From assembly GCA_963726405.1 (NCBI GenBank), contig CAVSCF010000006.1, positions 186,001 to 250,000 of the forward strand: DNA of 64,000 nt, read 5' to 3'. The notes beneath the pieces are model-generated. The model did no database searches. It was not told the origin of the DNA and saw only the letters and a list, made by a program, of their open reading frames with translations. Made by a program: the position numbers and the translations under genes. Position 1 is the stretch's first letter. The number at the start of each line of letters is the position of its first letter. Positions 54,465-64,000 of the stretch are shown in pieces. The stretch comes from JAOUJD01 sp963726405. GTDB taxonomy: Bacteria; Pseudomonadota; Gammaproteobacteria; Burkholderiales; Burkholderiaceae_F.

Positions 54465-55223
54465 ATGCCCACGGCGATCATTGCGGACGACGAGCGGTTG
54501 ATGCGCGAGCAGTTGCGCACGCGTCTGGCGGAGGTATGGCCGGACTTGCTGATCCTCGCCGAAGCGCGGAATGGCGAGGAGGCGGTCGCCGCGGTCAACG
54601 AACACCGCCCCGACCTGGCGTTCCTCGACATCCGTATGCCGGGGATGACCGGCATCGAGGCGGCTCGCGCCATCGGTGATGCCTGCCACGTCGTCTTCAT
54701 CACGGCCTACAACGAATACGCGGTCGACGCCTTCGAGCAGGGCGCTGTGGATTACGTATTGAAACCGGCGGAACGCGAGCGGCTCGAAATCACGGTCGGG
54801 CGCCTGAAGAAGCGGCTCGGGACTCCGCCGAGCGACCTGGGCGATCTGCTGGCGAAGCTTTCCGCGAGGCTGGATGGCGGCGAGGCTGGCGGGAAGGCTC
54901 CGCTGAAGTGGATCCAGGCGAGTGTCGGCCAGCAACTGCGCATGATTCCGGTGGGCGACGTGCTGTTCTTCACGTCGGACGAGAAATACACGCGGGTGCA
55001 GACCGAAACGTTCGAGGCCCTGATCCGGAAGCCGATCAAGGAATTAGTGGACGAACTCGACCCCGAACAGTTCTGGCAGATCCACCGGTCCACCATCGTC
55101 AACGCCAAGGCCATTTCCGGCATCACCCGCGACTTCCGCGGTCGTCAGCTCGTGCTCATCAAAGGCAGCAACGAAAAGCTCGAGGTGAGCCGCAACTACA
55201 CGCATCTGTTCAAGCAGATGTAG
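54465..55223 (+). CDS. LytTR-family response regulator
   Basis: A 252-residue regulator: receiver domain (about 1–115) with acidic pair D8-D9, phospho-acceptor Asp55 in F-L-D-I-R-M-P-G, Thr in F-I-T-A-Y and Lys in L-K-P-A, then a LytTR DNA-binding domain (about 145–250) with F-W-Q-I-H-R-S-T-I-V-N and Y-T-H-L-F. AlgR/LytR-like, partner of the kinase encoded just upstream. Confidence 0.9.
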   Translation: MPTAIIADDERLMREQLRTRLAEVWPDLLILAEARNGEEAVAAVNEHRPDLAFLDIRMPGMTGIEAARAIGDACHVVFITAYNEYAVDAFEQGAVDYVLKPAERERLEITVGRLKKRLGTPPSDLGDLLAKLSARLDGGEAGGKAPLKWIQASVGQQLRMIPVGDVLFFTSDEKYTRVQTETFEALIRKPIKELVDELDPEQFWQIHRSTIVNAKAISGITRDFRGRQLVLIKGSNEKLEVSRNYTHLFKQM

Positions 55224-55419
55224 GGTTTGCGCGGGTTTTTTGGTGAGTGGGCGCTAACAACTTGGCGGGGCCGCACCCGCTTCAGAGGCTCGGCGCCTGC
55301 CTTGGCCTTGCCCCCTGGCCTCGGACCCGCAGGCAGCCTGATCGTCGGTCGACCCGCCGGCCTGTCCGGTCGCCTCTGCCGGCCGGCATTACCGCGCTGC
55401 GCCATCGCTCCCTCGTGGT

Positions 55420-55448
55420 TTGACAACCCGTTGTTAGCAAACCATAAT
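55420..55448 (+). promoter_or_regulatory. Promoter of the tRNA–tuf operon
   Basis: TTGACA at 55420–55425, a 17-base spacer, and CATAAT at 55443–55448, placed 15 bases before the tRNA(Tyr) gene. This is a near-consensus sigma-70 promoter. A palindrome with arms GGTTTG-ACAAC and GTTGT…CAAACC (55417–55443) covers the -35 box and spacer. The preceding 55224–55416 holds no gene that I can support. Confidence 0.8.
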
Positions 55449-55462
55449 TTGCGGTTCGCCGC

Positions 55463-55548
55463 GGAGGGGTGCCCGAGTGGTTAAAGGGGGCAGACTGTAA
55501 ATCTGTTGGCTTACGCCTACGCTGGTTCGAATCCAGCCTCCTCCACCA
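55463..55548 (+). tRNA. tRNA-Tyr (GTA)
   Basis: An 86-base class II tRNA including CCA: acceptor GGAGGGG pairs with CTCCTCC, anticodon loop ACTGTAAAT, long variable arm, T loop GGTTCGAATCC. First gene of the tRNA–tuf operon. Confidence 0.95.
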
Positions 55549-55622
55549 AGATTTTCCCGTGTGCCTCACGAGGCAAGAAGACGGGGCGGATAAAGGAAGA
55601 AAGACGTAGATCAGTTCGTCGG

Positions 55623-55696
55623 GCGGGTGTAGCTCAATGGTAGAGCAGAAGCCTTCCAAGCTTACGACGAGGGTTCGATTCCCTTCACCCGCTCCA
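55623..55696 (+). tRNA. tRNA-Gly (TCC)
   Basis: A 74-base tRNA including CCA: acceptor GCGGGTG pairs with CACCCGC, anticodon loop CTTCCAA, T loop GGTTCGATTCC. Second of three tandem tRNAs before tuf. Confidence 0.95.
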
Positions 55697-55798
55697 GACA
55701 TCCAAAGGACACGACAAGACAAGAGCAATGCGCGGCGATCCCGACGTGGCACCTGGCGAGCCTGCTGGCAGACCGACGCCCCGTAAGAGCGACGCGAG

Positions 55799-55873
<75 letters not shown>

Positions 55874-55935
55874 GATAAGGCAGTGTCGCAGAAAGCGACG
55901 AAGCCGCAACCAAGAAAAGCAGTCAGGAGTCTGCG

Positions 55936-57126
55936 ATGGCAAAAGGCAAGTTTGAGCGTACGAAGCCGCACGTGAATGTTGGGACGATTGGTCACGTGGA
56001 TCATGGGAAGACGACGTTGACGGCGGCGATCACGAAGGTTCTGGCGGCGAAGTTTGGTGGGGAGGCGAAGGCCTACGACCAGATTGATGCGGCGCCGGAG
56101 GAGAAGGCGCGCGGGATCACGATCAACACGGCGCACGTGGAGTACGAGACGAGCAAGCGTCACTACGCGCACGTGGACTGCCCTGGGCACGCGGACTATG
56201 TGAAGAACATGATCACGGGTGCGGCGCAGATGGACGGGGCGATTCTGGTGGTGAGCGCGGCCGATGGCCCGATGCCGCAGACGCGCGAGCACATTTTGCT
56301 GGCCCGTCAGGTGGGTGTGCCGTACATCGTGGTGTACATGAACAAGGTCGACATGGTCGACGACGCGGAGCTGCTCGAGCTGGTCGAGATGGAAGTGCGG
56401 GAGCTGCTGGGCAAGTATGAGTTTCCGGGCGACGACATTCCGATCGTGAAGGGTTCGGCGAAGCTGGCGCTGGAAGGCGACAAGGGCGAGCTGGGCGAGC
56501 AGTCGATCATGAAGCTGGCCGATGCGCTGGACAGCTACATCCCGACGCCGGAGCGTGCGATCGACGGGGCGTTTCTGATGCCGGTGGAGGACGTGTTCTC
56601 GATTTCGGGCCGTGGCACGGTGGTGACGGGGCGGATCGAGCGCGGCATCGTGAAGGTGGGCGACGAGATCGAGATCGTGGGGATCAAGCCGACGGTGAAG
56701 ACGACGTGCACGGGCGTGGAGATGTTCCGGAAGCTGCTGGACCAGGGGCAGGCGGGGGACAACGTGGGGGTGCTGCTGCGCGGCACGAAGCGTGAGGAGG
56801 TGGAGCGTGGCCAGGTGCTGGCCAAGCCGGGCTCGATCACGCCGCACACGGACTTCACGGCCGAGGTGTATGTGCTGTCGAAGGACGAGGGTGGTCGGCA
56901 CACGCCGTTTTTCAACGGGTATCGGCCGCAGTTTTACTTCCGCACGACGGACGTGACGGGCTCGATCCAGTTGCCGGCGGGCACGGAGATGGTGATGCCG
57001 GGGGACAACATCCAGATGACGGTGGCGCTGATTGCGCCGATCGCGATGGAAGAGGGCCTGCGCTTCGCCGTGCGCGAAGGCGGCAAGACCGTCGGCGCCG
57101 GCGTCGTGGCAAAGATCATCAAGTAG
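55936..57126 (+). CDS. tuf: Elongation factor Tu
   Basis: A 396-residue EF-Tu that delivers aminoacyl-tRNA to the ribosome. GTPase motifs are G-H-V-D-H-G-K-T-T at 19–27, D-C-P-G-H at about 81–85 and N-K-V-D near 136–139, then the two beta-barrel domains. Codon use is odd: Thr, Ala, Val and Gly are almost all ACG, GCG, GTG and GGG until about 57050, and the last 25 or so codons switch to ACC, GCC, GTC and GGC. Located between tRNA(Thr) and tRNA(Trp), as tufB in relatives. Confidence 0.97.
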   Translation: MAKGKFERTKPHVNVGTIGHVDHGKTTLTAAITKVLAAKFGGEAKAYDQIDAAPEEKARGITINTAHVEYETSKRHYAHVDCPGHADYVKNMITGAAQMDGAILVVSAADGPMPQTREHILLARQVGVPYIVVYMNKVDMVDDAELLELVEMEVRELLGKYEFPGDDIPIVKGSAKLALEGDKGELGEQSIMKLADALDSYIPTPERAIDGAFLMPVEDVFSISGRGTVVTGRIERGIVKVGDEIEIVGIKPTVKTTCTGVEMFRKLLDQGQAGDNVGVLLRGTKREEVERGQVLAKPGSITPHTDFTAEVYVLSKDEGGRHTPFFNGYRPQFYFRTTDVTGSIQLPAGTEMVMPGDNIQMTVALIAPIAMEEGLRFAVREGGKTVGAGVVAKIIK

Positions 57127-57138
57127 GGAGCTGACATC

Positions 57139-57162
57139 GGGCGCAGTCCTCGGACTGCGCCC
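57139..57162 (+). other. Eleven-base-pair hairpin between tuf and tRNA-Trp
   Basis: GGGCGCAGTCC pairs perfectly with GGACTGCGCCC with only two unpaired bases. No T run follows, so it is more likely an RNA-processing or partial attenuation signal between tuf and the downstream tRNA–secE–nusG genes than a terminator. Confidence 0.6.
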
Positions 57163-57174
57163 TGCCAGTCAGGT

Positions 57175-57250
57175 AGGGGTATAGCTCAACTGGCAGAGCG
57201 TCGGTCTCCAAAACCGAAGGTTGGGGGTTCGATTCCCTCTGCCCCTGCCA
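57175..57250 (+). tRNA. tRNA-Trp (CCA)
   Basis: A 76-base tRNA including CCA: acceptor AGGGGTA pairs with TGCCCCT, anticodon loop CTCCAAA, T loop GGTTCGATTCC. Placed between tuf and secE, as commonly seen in beta- and gammaproteobacteria. Confidence 0.95.
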
Positions 57251-57311
57251 ACCAACCGTGCCGCGGGGCGGCGCGCGCGATGCGAAGGTCGCATCGCACA
57301 ACAGGAACGAC

Positions 57312-57692
57312 ATGACAACGCAGAACGTCGAAACCGTCACCAGCAAGGCCGACCTCGTCCTGGTGACGCTGGCCGTGCTCGCTGCGGCGGCGGGCGTGCT
57401 GGGCTTCACCTTCCTGACCGAGCAGCCGACGCTGGCGCGGGTCGGGGTGCTGCTCGGCGGTCTCGCCGTGGCGCTCGTGGTGGCCTGGTTCTCCCAGCCC
57501 GGCAAGCGCTTCATCGCCTACGGCCGCGAGTCGTACGAAGAGACCAAGCGCGTGGTGTGGCCGAGCCGCAAGGAGACCCTGACGACCACCGGCATCGTGT
57601 TCGGGTTCGTTGTGATCATGGCCATTCTGCTGTTCGTGGTCGACAAGAGCCTCGAGTGGTTCCTGTACGACCTGCTGCTGAGCTGGCGCTGA
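57312..57692 (+). CDS. secE: Preprotein translocase subunit SecE
   Basis: A 126-residue SecE with three membrane helices (about 14–36, 42–60, 93–118), like the long E. coli form. The conserved amphipathic segment [14 protein letters not shown] at about 75–88 braces SecY. ATG at 57312 follows AGGAACG. nusG begins 11 bases downstream. Confidence 0.95.
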   Translation: MTTQNVETVTSKADLVLVTLAVLAAAAGVLGFTFLTEQPTLARVGVLLGGLAVALVVAWFSQPGKRFIAYGRESYEETKRVVWPSRKETLTTTGIVFGFVVIMAILLFVVDKSLEWFLYDLLLSWR

Positions 57693-57703
57693 GAGGGCCA
57701 CGG

Positions 57704-58267
57704 ATGACGACGACGGAAACCTCCACGAGTTCGAATACCAAGCGCTGGTACGTGGTCCACGCCTATTCCGGCATGGAGAAGAGCGTGGCCCGCGCGCTGC
57801 AGGAGCGCATCAACCGCGCGGGCCTGCAGGCGCAGTTCGGCCGGATCATGGTGCCGACCGAGGAAGTGGTCGAGGTCAAGGGCGGCCAGAAGTCGATTTC
57901 GGAGCGCCGCTTCTTCCCGGGCTACGTGCTCGTCGAGATGGAACTGACCGACGAGGCATGGCACCTGGTCAAGAGCACGCCGAAGGTCACCGGCTTCGTC
58001 GGTGGCAGCGGCACGCGCCCGGCGCCGATCTCCCAGAAGGAGGTCGACAAGATCATGGCGCAGATGCAGGAAGGCGTTGAAAAGCCCCGGCCGAAGACGT
58101 TGTTCGAGGTGGGCGAGATGGTGCGCGTGAAGGACGGTCCGTTCACCGACTTCAACGGCAACGTCGAGGAAGTGAACTACGAGAAGAGCCGCCTGCGCGT
58201 GTCGGTGACGATCTTCGGTCGTTCCACGCCGGTGGAACTCGAGTTCGGGCAGGTGGAGAAAGTCTAG
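57704..58267 (+). CDS. nusG: Transcription termination/antitermination factor NusG
   Basis: A 187-residue NusG: NGN domain at about 13–120 ([10 protein letters not shown] and [10 protein letters not shown]) and KOW domain at about 130–185 ([11 protein letters not shown] and F-G-R-S-T-P-V-E-L). It binds RNA polymerase and couples it to Rho or the ribosome. Cotranscribed with secE. Confidence 0.97.
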   Translation: MTTTETSTSSNTKRWYVVHAYSGMEKSVARALQERINRAGLQAQFGRIMVPTEEVVEVKGGQKSISERRFFPGYVLVEMELTDEAWHLVKSTPKVTGFVGGSGTRPAPISQKEVDKIMAQMQEGVEKPRPKTLFEVGEMVRVKDGPFTDFNGNVEEVNYEKSRLRVSVTIFGRSTPVELEFGQVEKV

Positions 58268-58382
58268 TTTTCGCAGCGCTGCGCGCGGGGCGGTCCGGGC
58301 GCGGCGTCAAGCTGGATCAGGACCGCGATAACCGGGGAGCCGTGCGTAAAGCCGCACGGCGCTTGAACCCACAGGAGCCAAC

Positions 58383-58814
58383 ATGGCGAAGAAGATCGTC
58401 GGCTTTATCAAGCTGCAAGTGCCGGCGGGGAAGGCGAATCCGTCGCCCCCGATCGGTCCCGCGCTCGGCCAGCGCGGCCTGAACATCATGGAATTCTGCA
58501 AGTCGTTCAACGCCCAGACGCAGGGCGTGGAACCGGGCCTGCCGATCCCCGTCGTGATCACGGCCTTCGCGGACAAGAGCTTCACGTTCGTGATGAAGAC
58601 GCCGCCGGCCACCGTGCTGATCAAGAAGGCGGCGAAGATCGACAAGGGCTCGCAGCGCCCGCACACCGACAAGGTGGGCAAGATCACCCGCGCGCAGGCC
58701 GAGGAGATCGCGAAGGCCAAGATGCCCGACCTCACCGCCGCCGACCTGGACGCCGCGGTGCGCACCATCGCGGGCAGCGCCCGTTCGATGGGCATCACGG
58801 TGGAGGGCCTGTAA
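58383..58814 (+). CDS. rplK: 50S ribosomal protein L11
   Basis: A 143-residue L11: [17 protein letters not shown] near the N-terminus, F-C-K-S-F-N, and the C-terminal rRNA-binding domain ending A-R-S-M-G-I. Binds the GTPase-associated centre of 23S rRNA. AGGAG precedes the ATG. Its TAA directly abuts the rplA ATG. Confidence 0.97.
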   Translation: MAKKIVGFIKLQVPAGKANPSPPIGPALGQRGLNIMEFCKSFNAQTQGVEPGLPIPVVITAFADKSFTFVMKTPPATVLIKKAAKIDKGSQRPHTDKVGKITRAQAEEIAKAKMPDLTAADLDAAVRTIAGSARSMGITVEGL

Positions 58815-59522
58815 ATGGCGAAGCTTTCGAAACGCACCCAGGCGATCCGCAAGAAGGTCGACACCCAGAAGGTGTACCCGGCCGAGGACGCGCTGAAGAT
58901 GGTGAAGGACTGCGCAACTGCCAAGTTCGACGAGTCGGTCGACGTGGCGGTGCAACTCGGCATCGATGCCAAGAAATCGGACCAGGCGGTGCGCGGCTCG
59001 GTCGTGCTGCCCGCCGGTTCCGGCAAGACCAAGCGCGTGGCGGTGTTCGCGCAGGGCGCGAAGGCCGAGGACGCGAAGGCGGCCGGCGCTGACGTCGTCG
59101 GCTTCGACGACCTCGCGGCCCGGATCAAGGAAGGCTTCATGGACTTCGACGTCGTGATCGCGTCGCCTGACGCGATGCGTGTCGTCGGCGGCCTCGGCCA
59201 GATCCTCGGCCCGCGCGGCCTGATGCCGAACCCGAAGGTCGGCACCGTGACACCCGATGTCGTGCAGGCCGTGAAGAACGCCAAGGCCGGCCAGGTGCAG
59301 TTCCGCGCCGACAAGGCGGGGATCGTGCACGCATCGATCGGCCGCGCGTCGTTCGACGTGGAACGCCTGAGCACCAACTTGATGGCGCTCATCGATGCGC
59401 TGAACAAGTCCAAGCCGGCGACGTCGAAGGGCGTGTTTCTGCGCAAGGTCGCGGTCTCGTCGACGATGGGCATCGGTGTCCGTGTGGACGCCGGCACGCT
59501 GCAGGTCGCGCCGCACGGATAG
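58815..59522 (+). CDS. rplA: 50S ribosomal protein L1
   Basis: A 235-residue L1 with the two-domain signatures [14 protein letters not shown] near residue 40 and [12 protein letters not shown] near 130. It forms the mobile stalk near the E site and represses its own operon. Starts immediately after the rplK stop. Confidence 0.97.
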   Translation: MAKLSKRTQAIRKKVDTQKVYPAEDALKMVKDCATAKFDESVDVAVQLGIDAKKSDQAVRGSVVLPAGSGKTKRVAVFAQGAKAEDAKAAGADVVGFDDLAARIKEGFMDFDVVIASPDAMRVVGGLGQILGPRGLMPNPKVGTVTPDVVQAVKNAKAGQVQFRADKAGIVHASIGRASFDVERLSTNLMALIDALNKSKPATSKGVFLRKVAVSSTMGIGVRVDAGTLQVAPHG

Positions 59523-59897
59523 GACAGAGGATTTCGACCCGGCGGCGACCGGGTCACAAGGGCTTTGGGCTGCGCGCCGCGTCGAGCGGCGGATTCAACC
59601 GCCGGGCGAAACGGGCGCGCTGCTGTCAAAGACCGCTGGATGAGGATGGGTGCCGCGCGTGAGCGTGTGCAGTAACGCAGCGAACCCGCCCTCCTTAATC
59701 ACCGCTCGTGTTCGTCCTCGCCTTCGCTCGGGCAGGCCGAACCGCCGACGGAATCCAGCGCAGACGGCGGCCCCGGAGTAAGCATTGAAGTGCGTCGGTT
59801 TCAGGAACAACGCCCGTCAGTGTTTCGCTTCGGACGCCGGTGCAGTCGAACCGGTGCCTAGCAATCCTGCGAAGCACTTTTTGATGGAGCCAGTTCA
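59523..59897 (+). promoter_or_regulatory. L10 leader region upstream of rplJ
   Basis: A 375-base gap without a gene. In this place other bacteria have the rplJ promoter and a structured mRNA leader bound by the L10–L12 complex. Stems visible here include CCGCCG (59742–59747) with CGGCGG (59765–59770) and CCGGT (59837–59841) with ACCGG (59850–59854). I did not derive a full fold, so the leader is called from position plus these stems. Confidence 0.6.
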
Positions 59898-60428
59898 GTG
59901 AGTCTCAATCGGCAAGAGAAGGCCGCCGTGGTCGAGGAAGTCAGCGCCCTCGTGGCGAAGACCCAGACGATCGTGGTCGCCGAATACCGTGGACTGGATG
60001 TGGATGCGGTCACCAAGTTGCGCAAGCAGGCGCGCAGCCAGGGTGTCCAGCTGCGTGTGCTGAAGAACACGTTGGCGCGTCGTGCCGTGAACGGAACTCC
60101 GTTCGCCGGGCTGTCCGACAAGCTCGTCGGGCCGCTGGTGTACGGGTTTTCCGCTGACCCGGTTGCCGCTGCCAAGGTGCTCTCCAGCTTCGCCAAGGAT
60201 CACGACAAGCTCGTCGTCAAGGGCGGTGCGATGGCCAATTTCGTCATGGACGAAAAAGGCGTCAAGGCGCTCGCGACGATGCCGAGCCGTGAGGAATTGC
60301 TGGCGAAGCTGATGGCCACGATGCAGGCCCCGATCGGGCAGTTCGTTCGCACTCTGAACGAAGTCCCCTCGCGGTTCGTGCGCACGCTTGCAGCGGTGCG
60401 CGACGCGAAGGAAAAGGCAGCCGCCTGA
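59898..60428 (+). CDS. rplJ: 50S ribosomal protein L10
   Basis: A 176-residue L10: A-E-Y-R-G-L-D-V-D at about 30–38, [11 protein letters not shown] at about 52–62, and a C-terminal helix (about 135–175) that carries L7/L12 dimers. The start is GTG with GGAG nine bases upstream, fitting a gene under translational control. Confidence 0.96.
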   Translation: MSLNRQEKAAVVEEVSALVAKTQTIVVAEYRGLDVDAVTKLRKQARSQGVQLRVLKNTLARRAVNGTPFAGLSDKLVGPLVYGFSADPVAAAKVLSSFAKDHDKLVVKGGAMANFVMDEKGVKALATMPSREELLAKLMATMQAPIGQFVRTLNEVPSRFVRTLAAVRDAKEKAAA

Positions 60429-60477
60429 TCCACATCCGATTTTTTGAAACCGACACTACGTATCAGGAGTCATAGCA

Positions 60478-60858
60478 ATGGCACTTTCGAACCAGGAAAT
60501 CCTCGACGCGATCGCGGCGAAATCCGTCCTCGAGATCAGTGAACTGATCAAGATGATGGAAGAGAAGTTTGGCGTCTCGGCGGCTGCGGCTGCCGTGGCG
60601 GTGGCCGCCCCGGCGGCGGGTGCGGCCGCTCCGGCCGCCGAAGAGCAGACCGAGTTCAACGTGATCCTCGCCGAAGTCGGCCCGAACAAGGTCAACGTCA
60701 TCAAGGCCGTGCGCGAGCTGACGGGTCTGGGCCTGAAAGAGGCGAAAGACCTCGTCGACGGCGCACCGAAGCCCGTCAAGGAGGCCGTCAACAAGGCCGA
60801 CGCCGACGCGGCCAAGAAGAAGCTGGAAGAAGCCGGCGCCAAGGTCGACGTCAAGTAG
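60478..60858 (+). CDS. rplL: 50S ribosomal protein L7/L12
   Basis: A 126-residue L7/L12: N-terminal dimerisation helices, an Ala-rich hinge at about 36–60, and the C-terminal factor-binding domain with [16 protein letters not shown] at about 83–98. Recruits elongation factors to the ribosome. AGGAG precedes the ATG. Confidence 0.97.
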   Translation: MALSNQEILDAIAAKSVLEISELIKMMEEKFGVSAAAAAVAVAAPAAGAAAPAAEEQTEFNVILAEVGPNKVNVIKAVRELTGLGLKEAKDLVDGAPKPVKEAVNKADADAAKKKLEEAGAKVDVK

Positions 60859-60870
60859 TGAACTCGGGGG

Positions 60871-60896
60871 CGCCGGCCGGGCTTTGCCCGTCCGGC
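60871..60896 (+). other. Hairpin in the rplL–rpoB gap
   Basis: CGCCGG-CC-GGGC pairs with GCCC-GT-CCGGCG around a TTT loop, 12 bases after the rplL stop. In enterobacteria this 241-base gap type holds an attenuator and an RNase III site that lower rpoBC expression relative to ribosomal proteins; the same role is plausible. No T run follows directly. Confidence 0.55.
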
Positions 60897-61099
60897 GACT
60901 CGAGTCGAGGGCCGGGAGGCCTTCGATGTGGCCCGAGCCACATCAAAGTCTTCCCTTGATGAGAGAACGCGCGGGATACCCCCTGGCCGCCCGGGCGACA
61001 GCGAAAGCTGCGCCCGCGGTGGCTTTTGTCGTCCCCGCCTCTTTCGTTTCGGGCTCGTAGTTTTTGTTTTTTCTCTCCTCGCGTCTGAACGGAGCGTCC

Positions 61100-64000
<2,901 letters not shown>

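Overview
This is a GC-rich (clearly above 60% by eye) stretch of a proteobacterial chromosome, most likely a betaproteobacterium. The evidence is the order argS – SPOR protein – dsbA, a PhaM-type polyhydroxybutyrate granule regulator, a complete type II secretion operon ordered G-H-I-J-K-L-M-N-D-E-F with gspC divergent, and the tRNA(Tyr,Gly,Thr)–tuf–tRNA(Trp)–secE–nusG–rplKAJL–rpoB block. I see no insertion sequence, phage, integrase, CRISPR array or rRNA.

Layout. 1–7500: LysM protein, lipoprotein, a LiuR-like MerR regulator divergent from an MBL-fold hydrolase/metC pair, then a reverse-strand run (cobalamin-binding-like protein, four-carbon sugar acid kinase, SDR) and a methyltransferase. 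7541–12254: reverse-strand argS–SPOR–dsbA, and a CBS protein overlapping a PHP-less family X polymerase. 12424–15468: an unknown secreted protein, a glyoxalase-like protein and asparaginase II. 15506–25974: the most distinctive region. Nine close or overlapping reverse-strand genes (FAD oxidoreductase, DUF1365, cyclopropane-fatty-acid-synthase-type methyltransferase, chalcone-isomerase-like, MFS, DUF3833, SDR, NTF2-like, diiron acyl-ACP-desaturase-like), preceded by glutathione peroxidase and folE2, lie divergent from a MerR regulator that keeps every signature residue of the adenosylcobalamin photoreceptors CarH/LitR. I read this as a light- or photooxidative-stress-controlled membrane-lipid modification module related to furan-fatty-acid clusters.

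26030–37898: SDR, PhaM, fumarylacetoacetate-hydrolase family protein, DUF3108 protein, a fused indolepyruvate ferredoxin oxidoreductase, DUF4870 protein, an M3 peptidase and an aminotransferase. 38051–49877: type II secretion genes; the secretin GspD carries an unusual C-terminal SPOR domain and GspC has no PDZ domain. 49972–55223: an eight-EF-hand secreted protein, 4-hydroxyphenylpyruvate dioxygenase, a small membrane protein and a LytS/LytTR two-component pair. 55420–64000: a strong promoter followed by the tRNA/tuf/secE/nusG/ribosomal-protein/rpoB block, with rpoB cut by the window edge after 967 codons.

Five otherwise well-conserved genes (SDR near 5815, SDR near 17540, FAD oxidoreductase near 22770, PhaM near 27366, M3 peptidase near 35708) are broken by single-base indels, and each has a total length of 3n+1. 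That pattern looks more like one surplus base left by sequencing or assembly than like decay.
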